Assembly: GCA_963731625.1 (NCBI GenBank)
Contig: CAVSWH010000023.1
Location: 186,001-250,000, forward strand
DNA: 64,000 bases
Direction of reading: 5' to 3'
DNA from: PALSA-555 sp963731625
GTDB taxonomy: Bacteria; Actinomycetota; Acidimicrobiia; IMCC26256; PALSA-555
Shown here: positions 51,059-59,953 of the stretch, in pieces
How positions within the stretch are numbered: position 1 is the stretch's first letter
How the letters are laid out: each line of letters begins with the position of its first letter
The notes under the pieces: generated by a model
What the model was told of the DNA's origin: nothing
The model's database searches: none
The model's input: the letters and a program-made list of their open reading frames with translations, nothing else
Translations under genes and position numbers: made by a program

Positions 51059-53088
51059 AGGCGTCGCTCGGCATTCTGGGCGTCGCGCTCGGAGCCAGCT
51101 CCGCCGGGCTCGGCATCTGCGTACTCGCCCGCGGGCTCTGGAAGCACGAGGACCGTTGGCTGGTCCTCGGACGCCGATTCGTCTTCGGGGTGCTCGCCGC
51201 CGCGATCGTCGCCGTTGCGGCGATGGAGTGGGCGCTGCTGACCCACGACTTCTCGCTGCAGTACGTGGCGGAGAACAACGCGCGGGCGACACCGCTCCTG
51301 TTCACCGTCACCGGCCTGTGGGCGAACCTCGAGGGCTCCATCCTGCTGTGGGTGCTCGTCCTCGGCGGGTTCCTGGCGTTCACCGCGCACAAGTTCCGGC
51401 ACCGGGCGACCGACCCGATCGTCGCGTGGGCAAACATTGTCGGCCTCTCCGTCGCCCTCTTCTTCTTCGCGCTCATGCTGGGGCCGGCGAACCCCTTCCG
51501 CACGCTGAGCTCGCCGCCGCTCGACGGGACCGGACCGAACGCCCTGCTGCAGGACCACCCGCTGATGGCGTTCCACCCGCCCCTCCTCTATTTAGGCCTC
51601 GTCGGGTTCACGATCCCGTTCGCCTTCGCGGTCGCCGCGCTGATCACCGGCCGGTTCGGCGAGGGCTGGCTCGCCGACACGCGCAAGGCGACGCTCATCG
51701 CCTGGGGCTGCCTGACGATCGGGATCATCCTCGGCGCGTGGTGGAGCTACGAGGTGCTCGGCTGGGGCGGCTTCTGGGCGTGGGACCCGGTCGAGAACGC
51801 GGCGCTGCTCCCGTGGCTGACGGCCACGGCGTTCCTCCACTCGGTGATCGTGCAGGAGCGGCGGGGGATGCTGCGCGTCTGGAACCTCTCGCTCATCTTG
51901 TCCACGTTCTGCCTCACGATCCTGGCGACGTTCCTCACCCGCAGCGGCGTCCTCAACTCCGTGCACTCCTTCACGGTCTCGGACATCGGCCCGTGGCTGC
52001 TCGTGTTCCTCGGTGTCGTCGCCGCGACGAGCATCGCGCTCATCTTCTGGCGCGGCGATCGCCTGCGATCGCCGGGGAAGATCGACACCCCGGTCTCACG
52101 CGAATCCGCGTTTCTCGTGAACAACCTCCTGTTCGCCGGCCTGGCCTTCGTCGTGCTGCTCGGGACCGTGTTCCCGCTGCTCGCCGAGGCACTCCAGGGC
52201 AAGCAGCTGTCCGTCGGCGAGCCGTACTTCAACCGGATGACGACGCCGATCGCGCTCGTCCTGCTGTTCATGATGGCGATCGCGCCCGCCCTGCCGTGGC
52301 GGGCCGCGAGCGCAGACGTGCTGCGGCGCCGTCTGCTGCTGCCGGCGTATGCCGGGGGCGCCACGATGCTTATCGCCCTCGCGCTCGGCACGCGGGGCAT
52401 CACGACGGTGCTGGCCTTCGGCCTCGGGGCGTTCGCGCTCGCGGGGATCGTGCGGCAGTTCGCCGTCGGTGCCCGGGCCCGTCGGCGAGCCGAGGGCGAA
52501 GGCTGGCCGACGGCGACGCGGCGCATGATCGGGGCCAACCCGCGCCTGTACGGCGGGCTCGTCGTTCACGTCGGCATCGTGTGCATCGCCGTCGCGCTCG
52601 CGTCGTTCAGCGCGTTCACCGTCCGACGTGAGGTCAGCCTGGCGCGAGACCAGTCCGCCACCGTGAGCGGCTACACGATCACGTACCTCGGCAACAAGAC
52701 GACGTCGAGCCCGCAGAAGCGATCCGTCTCCGTCGAGCTGCAGATCCACCACGGCGGCAGCGACCTCGGCGTCTACGCGCCGGCGATCTCGACGTTCCCC
52801 GGCACGAGCGACGGAATCGGCACCCCCTCGGTGCGCACCGGCCTGCTCCGCGACGTGTACCTCACGCTCGTGTCATCCCCGAACCAGAAGGGCCGGATCA
52901 CGATCGGCGTGGACATCAACGCCATGGTCGTGTGGCTGTGGATCGGCGGCTTCGTGATCGCGCTGGGAACGCTGCTCGCCCTCTCGCCGCGCGTGCGGCG
53001 CCGGATGCGACCGGAGGCTGCCCCGCCGGCCGACACCCCGACCGCCGAGCCGCCCCCGACCCGGGAGCCTGAGGTCGTCGGCGTATGA
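51055..53088 (+). CDS. ccmF: Cytochrome c heme lyase subunit CcmF
   Basis: 677 residues, about thirteen membrane segments plus a periplasmic domain near the C-terminus. The signature WWSYEVLGWGGFWAWDPVENA at about 222-242 is the heme-ligating WWD domain, with further histidines in LLTHDF and LQDHPLMAFHPP. With CcmH/CcmI it ligates heme to apocytochrome c. The C-terminal tail is proline-rich. Overlaps ccmG by 4 bp. Confidence 0.95.
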   Translation: MKASLGILGVALGASSAGLGICVLARGLWKHEDRWLVLGRRFVFGVLAAAIVAVAAMEWALLTHDFSLQYVAENNARATPLLFTVTGLWANLEGSILLWVLVLGGFLAFTAHKFRHRATDPIVAWANIVGLSVALFFFALMLGPANPFRTLSSPPLDGTGPNALLQDHPLMAFHPPLLYLGLVGFTIPFAFAVAALITGRFGEGWLADTRKATLIAWGCLTIGIILGAWWSYEVLGWGGFWAWDPVENAALLPWLTATAFLHSVIVQERRGMLRVWNLSLILSTFCLTILATFLTRSGVLNSVHSFTVSDIGPWLLVFLGVVAATSIALIFWRGDRLRSPGKIDTPVSRESAFLVNNLLFAGLAFVVLLGTVFPLLAEALQGKQLSVGEPYFNRMTTPIALVLLFMMAIAPALPWRAASADVLRRRLLLPAYAGGATMLIALALGTRGITTVLAFGLGAFALAGIVRQFAVGARARRRAEGEGWPTATRRMIGANPRLYGGLVVHVGIVCIAVALASFSAFTVRREVSLARDQSATVSGYTITYLGNKTTSSPQKRSVSVELQIHHGGSDLGVYAPAISTFPGTSDGIGTPSVRTGLLRDVYLTLVSSPNQKGRITIGVDINAMVVWLWIGGFVIALGTLLALSPRVRRRMRPEAAPPADTPTAEPPPTREPEVVGV

Positions 53089-53627
53089 AGCACCCCGCGC
53101 GGTGGGCCGCGCTGGGCGTTGCCGTCGTCGTCGGCGTGCTCGCCGTGGTCCTGGCGTCCCAGGTGAGCACCAACCCGCAAGCGGCGGAGCAGCAGAGCCG
53201 GCTGGTGGGCCAGACCGTGCCGACGTTCACCGTGCACACCTTCGACGGGCAGACGCTCTCGTCGACCAGCCTGGCGGGCAAGGCGGTCCTCGTGAACTTC
53301 TGGAACTCCTGGTGCATCCCGTGCCAGCAGGAGCTGCCGTCGCTCAAGATGTTCGCGGCCGAGCACGCCGGCGACCCGAGCGTCGTGCTGCTCGGGATCC
53401 TGCGTGACGACACGGTCGGCGCCGCCCGCCCCTACGCGCAGGCCGAGGGGATCAGCTGGGCGCTGGCCGACGACCCCGGCGCGGCGCTCTCACTCGACTT
53501 CGGCACCCGCGGCCAGCCCGAGACGTACGCCATCTCGCCCGGTGGCCTCGTCGTCGGCTCCGAGTACGGGCCGGCCTCCGTGAAGAACCTCGACACGCTG
53601 CTCGCGGCGGCGCAGTCGCATCCGTGA
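53085..53627 (+). CDS. ccmG: Thioredoxin-like protein CcmG/ResA type
   Basis: 180 residues. N-terminal membrane anchor (about residues 8-25), then a thioredoxin fold with VNFWNSWCIPCQQELP, the C-x2-C active site of membrane-bound thiol reductases that keep apocytochrome c reduced. The cis-proline region is QPETYAISPGG. Overlaps ccmH (GTGA). Confidence 0.92.
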   Translation: MKHPARWAALGVAVVVGVLAVVLASQVSTNPQAAEQQSRLVGQTVPTFTVHTFDGQTLSSTSLAGKAVLVNFWNSWCIPCQQELPSLKMFAAEHAGDPSVVLLGILRDDTVGAARPYAQAEGISWALADDPGAALSLDFGTRGQPETYAISPGGLVVGSEYGPASVKNLDTLLAAAQSHP

Positions 53628-54079
53628 CGCGACGCCGCGTGCTCGTCTGGGGCGGCCTGGCGGTGCTCGTGGTCGGCACCCTGGCGTGGGCCGCGTGGCC
53701 CTCGTCGGGCGCCGCGACGCCGGCCTCGCGAGCGAGCGAGCTCGCCACGGAGCTGCGGTGCCCGGACTGTGAGGCGCTCTCGGTCGCCGACTCGGACTCG
53801 ACCTCGGCCGAGGCCATCCGCGCCGATCTTCTGCGACGCACGAAGGCCGGCGAGTCGGACGCCGAGATCCGCCAGGTGTACATCAACCGCTACGGCGAGT
53901 CGATCCTGCTGAAGCCGACGAGCAACGGGCTCGGCCTGCTCGTCTGGGTCCTCCCGGTCGTCGCCCTGGCGCTCGCCGCGGTGGGACTGGCCCTGGCGTT
54001 CGCCAAGTGGCGACGTCAGCCGACGTTGGAAGCCACCGACGCCGACGAGGCGCTGGTGCAGCGGGCGCGCGCGGGATGA
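53624..54079 (+). CDS. ccmH: Cytochrome c maturation protein CcmH
   Basis: 151 residues. An N-terminal hydrophobic signal/anchor, then the RCPDCEALSVADSDS motif holding the redox C-x2-C of CcmH (usual RCxxCQ), INRYGESILLKP, and a C-terminal membrane helix (LVWVLPVVALALAAVGLAL). GTG 53624 overlaps the ccmG stop; ATGA overlap with ccmI. Confidence 0.92.
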   Translation: MTRRRVLVWGGLAVLVVGTLAWAAWPSSGAATPASRASELATELRCPDCEALSVADSDSTSAEAIRADLLRRTKAGESDAEIRQVYINRYGESILLKPTSNGLGLLVWVLPVVALALAAVGLALAFAKWRRQPTLEATDADEALVQRARAG

Positions 54080-54942
54080 GCGGCACCGACACGACCCACG
54101 AGCCGGAGACCCCCGCCTCGCGAGCCGACCTCGAGGCGGAGCGCGACTTCCTGTTCCGATCCCTCGACGACCTCGAGGTCGAGCACGACGCGGGCGACAT
54201 CGACGACGACTCGTACCGACGCCTCCACGACGACTACACGGCGCGGGCCGCCGCCGTCCTGCGCTCCCTGCGTGACGGCGTCGACGCCCGGCCCGACGAA
54301 CCGACGACGAACGTGCGGCGCCGGATCATCACCGTCGCCGGGGTCGCGGCCTTCGCGGCGCTCGCCGGCGTCGCGCTCGCGTTCGCGCTCGGCGCGCGCC
54401 TGCCCGGCCAGACCTCGTCGGGCAACAACCAGGCGAGCGCCTCGACGCAGCAGACGACCGCCGAGCGCATCCGTGAGCTCAATGCGGCGATCGCCCGCAA
54501 CCCGAGCGACGTCACGAGCCGGCTGCTGCTTGCCCAGTACCTCGAGGCCGACAACAACCTGCCCGGGGCCCTCCAGCAGTACGCCGCCATCCTCAAGGTC
54601 CAGCCGATGAACGCCATCGCGATGGCGCAGGAAGGCCGAGTCCTCTACCTCACCGCCGAGTCCAGCCCGACCCAGGCCGCGTACCTCGACGGGATCGCTC
54701 GATCCGACCTCGACCAGGCCATCGAGCTCGACCCCCAGTACCCCGACGCGCACTTCTTCCGCGCGATCGTGCTCGCCTACGAGTACCAGGACTACGCCGG
54801 CGCCCAGGACGATCTCCAGCACTACCTCGTGCTCGCCCCCAGCGGGCAGTTCGCCGACCAGGTTCGCGCCCTGCTCGCCCAGGTCACCGACGCGCTGACC
54901 GGCCCGCCGGCCACGACACCGACGACAACCCCCAAACACTGA
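54076..54942 (+). CDS. ccmI: CcmI-like TPR protein
   Basis: 288 residues. A soluble N-terminal region with FLFRSLDDLEVEHDAGDIDDDSYRRL, which resembles the CcmI linker, a membrane helix (about residues 78-100), and a C-terminal set of TPR-like helices (RLLLAQYLEADNNLPGALQQYAAIL, AIELDPQYPDAHFFRAIV). It probably presents apocytochrome to the CcmFH ligase. Last gene of the ccm operon. Confidence 0.85.
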   Translation: MSGTDTTHEPETPASRADLEAERDFLFRSLDDLEVEHDAGDIDDDSYRRLHDDYTARAAAVLRSLRDGVDARPDEPTTNVRRRIITVAGVAAFAALAGVALAFALGARLPGQTSSGNNQASASTQQTTAERIRELNAAIARNPSDVTSRLLLAQYLEADNNLPGALQQYAAILKVQPMNAIAMAQEGRVLYLTAESSPTQAAYLDGIARSDLDQAIELDPQYPDAHFFRAIVLAYEYQDYAGAQDDLQHYLVLAPSGQFADQVRALLAQVTDALTGPPATTPTTTPKH

Positions 54943-54952
54943 AAGGCAGCCG

Positions 54953-55426
54953 ATGGCCGCTCCCCCCGAACACCAGATCGACGACTCGAAGGCCTACCGG
55001 GCCACGATCGACTCCGACCGTGGCGTCATCGTGCTCGAGCTCGACCCGAGCCTCGCACCGGCGACGGTGAACAACTTCGTGACGCTCGCCCGGCAGGGCT
55101 ACTACGACGGGCTCACGTTCCACCGCGTCGTCCCCGAGTTCGTCGTCCAGGGTGGCTGCCCCGAGGGCACCGGCCGCGGCGGACCCGGCTACCGGTTCGC
55201 CGACGAGCCGGTCGCGGGCGAGTACACGCTCGGCGCCGTCGCGATGGCGAACGCCGGGCCCGACACGAACGGCTCGCAGTTCTTCATCTGCATCGACGAC
55301 TGCACGAAGAAGCTCCAGAAGGCGTACAACCTCTTCGGTTATGTCGTGGAGGGCATGGACGTCGCGCAGGCCGTGCAAGTCGGTGACGTCATGCGGACGG
55401 TCACTGTCGAGGAGCACGATCGCTGA
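54953..55426 (+). CDS. Peptidyl-prolyl cis-trans isomerase, cyclophilin type
   Basis: 157 residues, cytoplasmic. GVIVLELDPSLAPATVNNFV, YYDGLTFHRVVPEFVVQGG (catalytic Arg and the Phe pocket), AMANAGPDTNGSQFFI and NLFGYVVEGMDV are cyclophilin signatures. It has AAAGGCAG before ATG 54953, only 10 bp after ccmI, so it may share that transcript. The two Cys in FICIDDC are a local oddity. Confidence 0.94.
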   Translation: MAAPPEHQIDDSKAYRATIDSDRGVIVLELDPSLAPATVNNFVTLARQGYYDGLTFHRVVPEFVVQGGCPEGTGRGGPGYRFADEPVAGEYTLGAVAMANAGPDTNGSQFFICIDDCTKKLQKAYNLFGYVVEGMDVAQAVQVGDVMRTVTVEEHDR

Positions 55427-55432
55427 CATGAT
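55427..55432 (+). promoter_or_regulatory. -10-like element of the AlkA-like gene
   Basis: CATGAT, 6 nt before ATG 55439; it overlaps the end of the cyclophilin gene. Confidence 0.35.
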
Positions 55433-55438
55433 GCGCCG

Positions 55439-56335
55439 ATGCCCACCCGTCGGCTGCGAGCACCCGGTCCGCTCGACCTCCAGCTGACGGTCGGCCGGCT
55501 GCGCTCGGGCCGGCGCGATCCCTGCCTGCGGCTCACCGCGGCGACGGCCCGGTGGACGACCCGCGCGCCGACCGGCCCGGCCACCCTGGCGCTCCGCGTC
55601 GAGCGGGACGACGTGTCGGCGGAGGCGTGGGGCCCCGGCGCGGACGAGGTGCTCGATCGCGTGCCGATGCTGCTCGGCTTCGACGACGACCCGGGCGCCT
55701 TCGCGCCGCGCCACCCGCTCCTCCGTGACCTGCACCGGCGGCGGCCAGGCATGCGGCTCGGTGGCACGCGCGCGGTCGTCGAGGCGCTGATCCCGGCGAT
55801 CGTCCACCAGAAGGTCACGGGCATCGAGGCCGGCCGGGCCTACGGCCGCCTCGTCCGCCGGTACGCCGAGCCGGCCCCCGGCCCCGGCGCCATGGTGCTG
55901 CCCCCCGACCCGGCGCGGCTCGCCGAGACGCCGTACTGGGCGCTGCACCGCTGCGGGATCGAGCGCCGCCGCGCCGAGACGATCACGCGCGTCGCGCGGC
56001 ACGCCCGCCGCCTCGAGGGCGCCACCTCCCTCGCGCCCTCCGACGCTGCCGCGCTGCTCACGGCGACACCCGGCGTCGGGCCGTGGACGGCCGCCGAGGT
56101 CGCCCAGGTCGCGCTCGGTGACCGCGACGCGGTGAGCGTCGGGGACTACAACCTGCCGCACCTCGTGTCGTGGAACCTCGCGGGCGAGCGGCGCGGCAGC
56201 GACGAGCGCATGCTCGAGCTCCTCGCGCCGTTCGCCGGCCAGCGCGCCCGCGTCGTGCGGCTCCTCGAGCTCTCCGGACGCATGCCGCCGCGGCGCGTCC
56301 CGCATGCGCCGCTCCGGTCGTTCGCCTCGTCGTGA
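55439..56335 (+). CDS. DNA-3-methyladenine glycosylase II-like (HhH-GPD, AlkA type)
   Basis: 298 residues. An N-terminal AlkA_N-like region (LDLQLTVGRLRSG...), then HhH-GPD helices with IPAIVHQKVTGIEAGRAYG and the helix-hairpin-helix TATPGVGPWTAAEVA. The following VSVGDYNLPHLV carries the catalytic aspartate. It removes alkylated bases in family members. It joins the AlkB-like gene at 7.3 kb as a second alkylation repair enzyme. Overlaps the next gene (GTGA). Confidence 0.88.
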   Translation: MPTRRLRAPGPLDLQLTVGRLRSGRRDPCLRLTAATARWTTRAPTGPATLALRVERDDVSAEAWGPGADEVLDRVPMLLGFDDDPGAFAPRHPLLRDLHRRRPGMRLGGTRAVVEALIPAIVHQKVTGIEAGRAYGRLVRRYAEPAPGPGAMVLPPDPARLAETPYWALHRCGIERRRAETITRVARHARRLEGATSLAPSDAAALLTATPGVGPWTAAEVAQVALGDRDAVSVGDYNLPHLVSWNLAGERRGSDERMLELLAPFAGQRARVVRLLELSGRMPPRRVPHAPLRSFASS

Positions 56336-57165
56336 CGGCGATGCGTGGTGCCGAACATCGCGCTCGTACCATCGGCGACGTGGACGTGGGCTACTTCGGT
56401 CCGGACAGCGTGGCGTGGCGGCTGCACGCCGACCCGACGATGCTGGCCGGCGGGATGCGAGCGCTGCTCGTGCAGGCGCTCGAGCCGCGTGCGATGGCCG
56501 GGGTCGACCAGCACAGCCGGTACCGCACCGACCCGTGGGGCCGGCTGCAGCGCACGACGGAGTTCGTCTACCTCACGACCTACGGTGACCGCGCCACCGC
56601 CGAGACGGCCTGCGAGAAGGTGCGGAAGGTCCACGAGCGCATCCGCGGCGTCGACCCGGCCACCGGCCACGCGTACTCGGCGAGCGACCCTGACCTGCTC
56701 TTGTGGATCCACGCCGTGGAGGTCCACTCGTTCGTCGCCGCCTACCGCGCGTACGCCGGCCGCCTCGACGACGAGGACGCGGACCGCTACGTCGCCGAGA
56801 TGGTGCGCATCGCCGAGATGGTCGAGCTCCCCGCCGGGATGGCGCCCCGCACGATGGGCGAGCTGCGTGAGTACCTGCGTGCGGTCGACACGCTGCAGAT
56901 CACCCCGGCCGCCCGGGAGGGGATGCGCACGATCTTCTTCCCACCGATGCGGCTCGCGCTCCGGCCGCTCTGGGCGATCCCCTCGACGGCGACGCTCGCC
57001 ATCCTCCCGCGCGTCGCGCGGCGCCTCTACGGGCTGCCGTGGCCTGCGCCGGTCACGCTCCCCGTGCGCGCCAACGTCTTCGCGCTCAGCCGGGTCATGA
57101 ACGCCGTCCTGCCGTCGTCGCCGATCATCCAACGGGCACGGGCCCGGGTCGCCGCCGCGGCCTGA
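56332..57165 (+). CDS. Oxygenase MpaB family (DUF2236) protein
   Basis: 277 residues. VDVGYFGPDSVAWRLHADPTMLAGGMRALLVQALEPRAMAGVDQHS at the start and TTYGDRATAETACEKVRKVHERIRGVDPATGHAYSASDPDLLLWIHAVEVHSF in the middle, given here only as landmarks (GPDSVAWR, RVHERIRG-like KVHERIRG, LLLWIHAVEV), are typical of DUF2236/MpaB, latex-clearing-protein-like heme proteins. Conserved histidines in DQHS, VHER and WIHA may be heme or metal ligands. GTG 56332 overlaps the AlkA-like stop. Confidence 0.88.
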   Translation: MTAMRGAEHRARTIGDVDVGYFGPDSVAWRLHADPTMLAGGMRALLVQALEPRAMAGVDQHSRYRTDPWGRLQRTTEFVYLTTYGDRATAETACEKVRKVHERIRGVDPATGHAYSASDPDLLLWIHAVEVHSFVAAYRAYAGRLDDEDADRYVAEMVRIAEMVELPAGMAPRTMGELREYLRAVDTLQITPAAREGMRTIFFPPMRLALRPLWAIPSTATLAILPRVARRLYGLPWPAPVTLPVRANVFALSRVMNAVLPSSPIIQRARARVAAAA

Positions 57166-57210
57166 GTGCCGCGCGTCACACCCGGCACGGAGGCGCGGCG
57201 CCCGGCGACG

Positions 57211-57216
57211 TAGCCT
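57211..57216 (+). promoter_or_regulatory. -10-like element of the aconitase gene
   Basis: TAGCCT, 29 nt before ATG 57246; GGGAG provides the Shine-Dalgarno site. Confidence 0.4.
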
Positions 57217-57245
57217 GCGGAGAGCAGGTCGAGACGGGAGCGTCG

Positions 57246-59534
57246 ATGGCTGAATCGCAGGTCGAACCCACCACCCCCGTCGAGCTCGTCGAGTCGCTCT
57301 ATCGCCGCTACCCCGAGCGGGTGGCCGTCGCCCGGCGCCGACTCGGGCGCCCCCTCACCTACACCGACAAGGTCCTGATCGCGCACGCCAACGACGCCGA
57401 GACGGTCGGCCTCGGACGGGCCACCGACTACGCCGACTACCGGCCCGACCGCGTCGCGTTGCAGGACGCCACGGCCCAGATGGCGCTGCTGCAGTTCATG
57501 ACCGCCGGCCTCGACCGCGTCGCGGTGCCGACCACCGTGCACTGCGACCACCTCATCCAGGCGCACACCGGCGCGGCGCCCGACCTGACGACGGCGATCG
57601 ACGCGAACGCCGAGGTCTACGACTTTCTGCGCAGCGTCTCGGCGAAGTACGGGATCGGGTTCTGGAAGCCGGGCTCCGGGATCATCCACCAGGTCGTCCT
57701 CGAGCAGTACGCGTTCCCGGGCGGGATGCTCCTCGGCGCCGACAGCCACACGCCGAATGCCGGTGGGCTCGGGATGGTTGCGATCGGCGTCGGCGGCGCG
57801 GACACGGTCGACGTGATGGCCGGCTGGCCGTACAACACGCGGGTGCCGCGCGTCATCGGCGTGCGCCTCACGGGCAAGCTCTCGGGTTGGGCCGCGGCGA
57901 AGGACGTGATCCTGGCCGTCGCCGGCATCCTGACGGTCAAGGGCGGCACCGGCGCGATCGTCGAGTACTTCGGCTCCGGGACAGCGTCGATCTCCGCGAC
58001 CGGCAAGGCGACGATCTGCAACATGGGCGCCGAGATCGGCGCGACCTGCTCGATCTTCCCCTACGACGACCACGACGCCCTCTACCTGAAGGCGACGGGT
58101 CGGGAGCACATTGCCGGGCTCGCCGACGAGTATGCCGAGCACCTGCGCGCCGACCCCGAGGTCGAGGCGGACCCGGAGCGCTACTACGACCGGGTCGTCG
58201 AGATCGACCTCGACGACCTCGGGCCGCACCTCGTCGGCCCGCACACGCCGGACCTGGACCGACCGATCGAGGAGCTCGCCCGCGTCGCGGAGAGCGAGGG
58301 CTATCCCCTCGACATCTCGTACGCGCTCGTCGGGTCGTGCACGAACTCGTCGTACGAGGACATCGGACGCGCCGCGCACGTCGCGCGCCAGGCGAAGGCC
58401 GAGGGCCTGCGGGTCCGCACGCCGCTGCTCGTCACCCCCGGCTCCGAGCAGGTGCGCGCCACGATCGAGCGCGACGGGCTCCTCGCCGACCTCGAGGCGA
58501 TCGGCGCGACGGTCCTCGCCAACGCGTGCGGCCCGTGCATCGGGCAGTGGCAGCGCGACGACATCCAGCCGGGCGAGCGCAACACGATCGTGTGCTCCTT
58601 CAACCGCAACTTCCCGCGCCGCAACGACGGCAACGCCGAGACGCTGTCGTTCATCGGGTCGCCCGAGACGGTGGTGGCGATGGCGCTCACCGGCCGCCTC
58701 GACCATGACTTCCTCCGCACGCCGATCACCGCGCCCGACGGCCATGCCGTGCATCTCGAGCCGCCCGACGCCGACGAGCTCCCGGCGGCGGGGTTCGACC
58801 CCGGTGAGTCGGGCTTCGTCGCTCCGCCCGCGTCGGGTCGCGACGTCGAGGTCATCGTGCGCCCCGACTCGGAGCGCCTGCACCTGCTCGAGCCGTTCCC
58901 CGCGTGGGACGGACAGGACGAGGTCGGGCTGCGGGTCCTCCTGAAGGCCGTCGGGAAGTGCACGACGGACCACATCTCGCCCGCCGGCCCGTGGCTTCGC
59001 TATCGGGGCCACCTGGCGAACATCAGCCAGAACCTCTTCACCGGGGTGAACAACGCGTTCTCGCTCGACGAGCCGGGTACCGGCATCGACGTGCGCGACG
59101 GCAGCCGCCAGCCACTCCCGGACCTCGCGCGGAGCTACAAGGAGGCGGGGATCGCCTGGGTCGCGGTGGGTGACGAGAACTACGGCGAGGGGTCGTCGCG
59201 CGAGCACGCCGCGATGGAGCCCCGGTTCATGAACGGCCGGGCGGTCATCGCCCGGTCCTTCGCGCGGATCCACGAATCGAACCTGAAGAAGCAGGGCGTG
59301 CTCGCGCTGACCTTCGCGGACCCCGACGACTACGAGCGCGTCCTCGTGGACGACACGGTGGACATCCTCGGGCTCGCCGAGCTGGCCCCCGATCGGCCGG
59401 TCACGGTGCGCCTGCACCACGCCAACGGGACCGAGTCGGCGGTGCAGTGCCGCCACACGATGTCCGAGGAGCACATCTTGTGGTTCCGTGCCGGGTCGGC
59501 GCTGAACGTGCTGCGGAGCCAGCGACCGGCGTGA
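57246..59534 (+). CDS. acn: Aconitate hydratase, mitochondrial-type
   Basis: 762-residue TCA-cycle enzyme interconverting citrate and isocitrate. LGADSHTPNAGGLGMVAIGVGG at about residues 158-180, the 4Fe-4S cysteines in VGSCTNSSYED and ANACGPCIGQW, and the swivel-domain substrate loop GEGSSREHAAMEPR are intact. Length and order match the mitochondrial-type aconitase rather than the roughly 900-residue AcnA. The stop overlaps the lipoprotein start (GTGA). Confidence 0.95.
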   Translation: MAESQVEPTTPVELVESLYRRYPERVAVARRRLGRPLTYTDKVLIAHANDAETVGLGRATDYADYRPDRVALQDATAQMALLQFMTAGLDRVAVPTTVHCDHLIQAHTGAAPDLTTAIDANAEVYDFLRSVSAKYGIGFWKPGSGIIHQVVLEQYAFPGGMLLGADSHTPNAGGLGMVAIGVGGADTVDVMAGWPYNTRVPRVIGVRLTGKLSGWAAAKDVILAVAGILTVKGGTGAIVEYFGSGTASISATGKATICNMGAEIGATCSIFPYDDHDALYLKATGREHIAGLADEYAEHLRADPEVEADPERYYDRVVEIDLDDLGPHLVGPHTPDLDRPIEELARVAESEGYPLDISYALVGSCTNSSYEDIGRAAHVARQAKAEGLRVRTPLLVTPGSEQVRATIERDGLLADLEAIGATVLANACGPCIGQWQRDDIQPGERNTIVCSFNRNFPRRNDGNAETLSFIGSPETVVAMALTGRLDHDFLRTPITAPDGHAVHLEPPDADELPAAGFDPGESGFVAPPASGRDVEVIVRPDSERLHLLEPFPAWDGQDEVGLRVLLKAVGKCTTDHISPAGPWLRYRGHLANISQNLFTGVNNAFSLDEPGTGIDVRDGSRQPLPDLARSYKEAGIAWVAVGDENYGEGSSREHAAMEPRFMNGRAVIARSFARIHESNLKKQGVLALTFADPDDYERVLVDDTVDILGLAELAPDRPVTVRLHHANGTESAVQCRHTMSEEHILWFRAGSALNVLRSQRPA

Positions 59535-59953
59535 TCCGCGCCGGCGTCCTCGCGCTGGCGATCGGGGTGCTCGCCCTGGCCGGCTGCGGGGGCAGCGGGC
59601 AGGTGGCGACGTCGGGGACGACGACGACGTCGACGCTCCCGATCGGGGCCGGCGGGCCGTCGGTCACGGTCGGGATCGTGTGCATCACGCCGAGCGACGC
59701 CTCGCAGGCGGTGGTCAGCGCCTGGCAGGCCGGCGACGAGGCAGCCGCGGGGCGCTGCGCGACGCCGTCCGCGGTGTCGACGCTCTTCGCCCGGCCGGGC
59801 CGCGGTGCCGGCTGGGCGTTCCAAGGCTGCGGCGGTCCCGATCCGGGCGTGCCGAGCTGCACGTTCCGCTACGCCGGCGGCCAGGCCACGTTCACGCTCA
59901 TGGGCACCGAGGCCCAGGGCTGGATGGTGGGGCAGGTCGCGTTCTCGCGCTAG
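59531..59953 (+). CDS. Small lipoprotein, unknown
   Basis: 140 residues. N-terminal signal with lipobox LALAGC (Cys at about residue 19), a Thr/Ser linker, then a domain of about 90 residues with VSAWQAGDEAAAGRCATPSAVSTLFA and a likely disulfide between the cysteines of FQGCGG and PSCTFRY. This resembles small actinobacterial lipoproteins with an NTF2-like domain. GTG 59531 overlaps the aconitase stop. Its stop lies in a CTAG where the radical SAM gene should stop on the other strand. Confidence 0.75.
   Translation: MIRAGVLALAIGVLALAGCGGSGQVATSGTTTTSTLPIGAGGPSVTVGIVCITPSDASQAVVSAWQAGDEAAAGRCATPSAVSTLFARPGRGAGWAFQGCGGPDPGVPSCTFRYAGGQATFTLMGTEAQGWMVGQVAFSR

Noticed and set aside
59330..59950. 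A 200-residue C-terminal extension of the radical SAM protein
   Set aside because: The sequence turns into Arg/Gly/Pro-rich shadow of the lipoprotein and aconitase genes; family members end near CCAEP.
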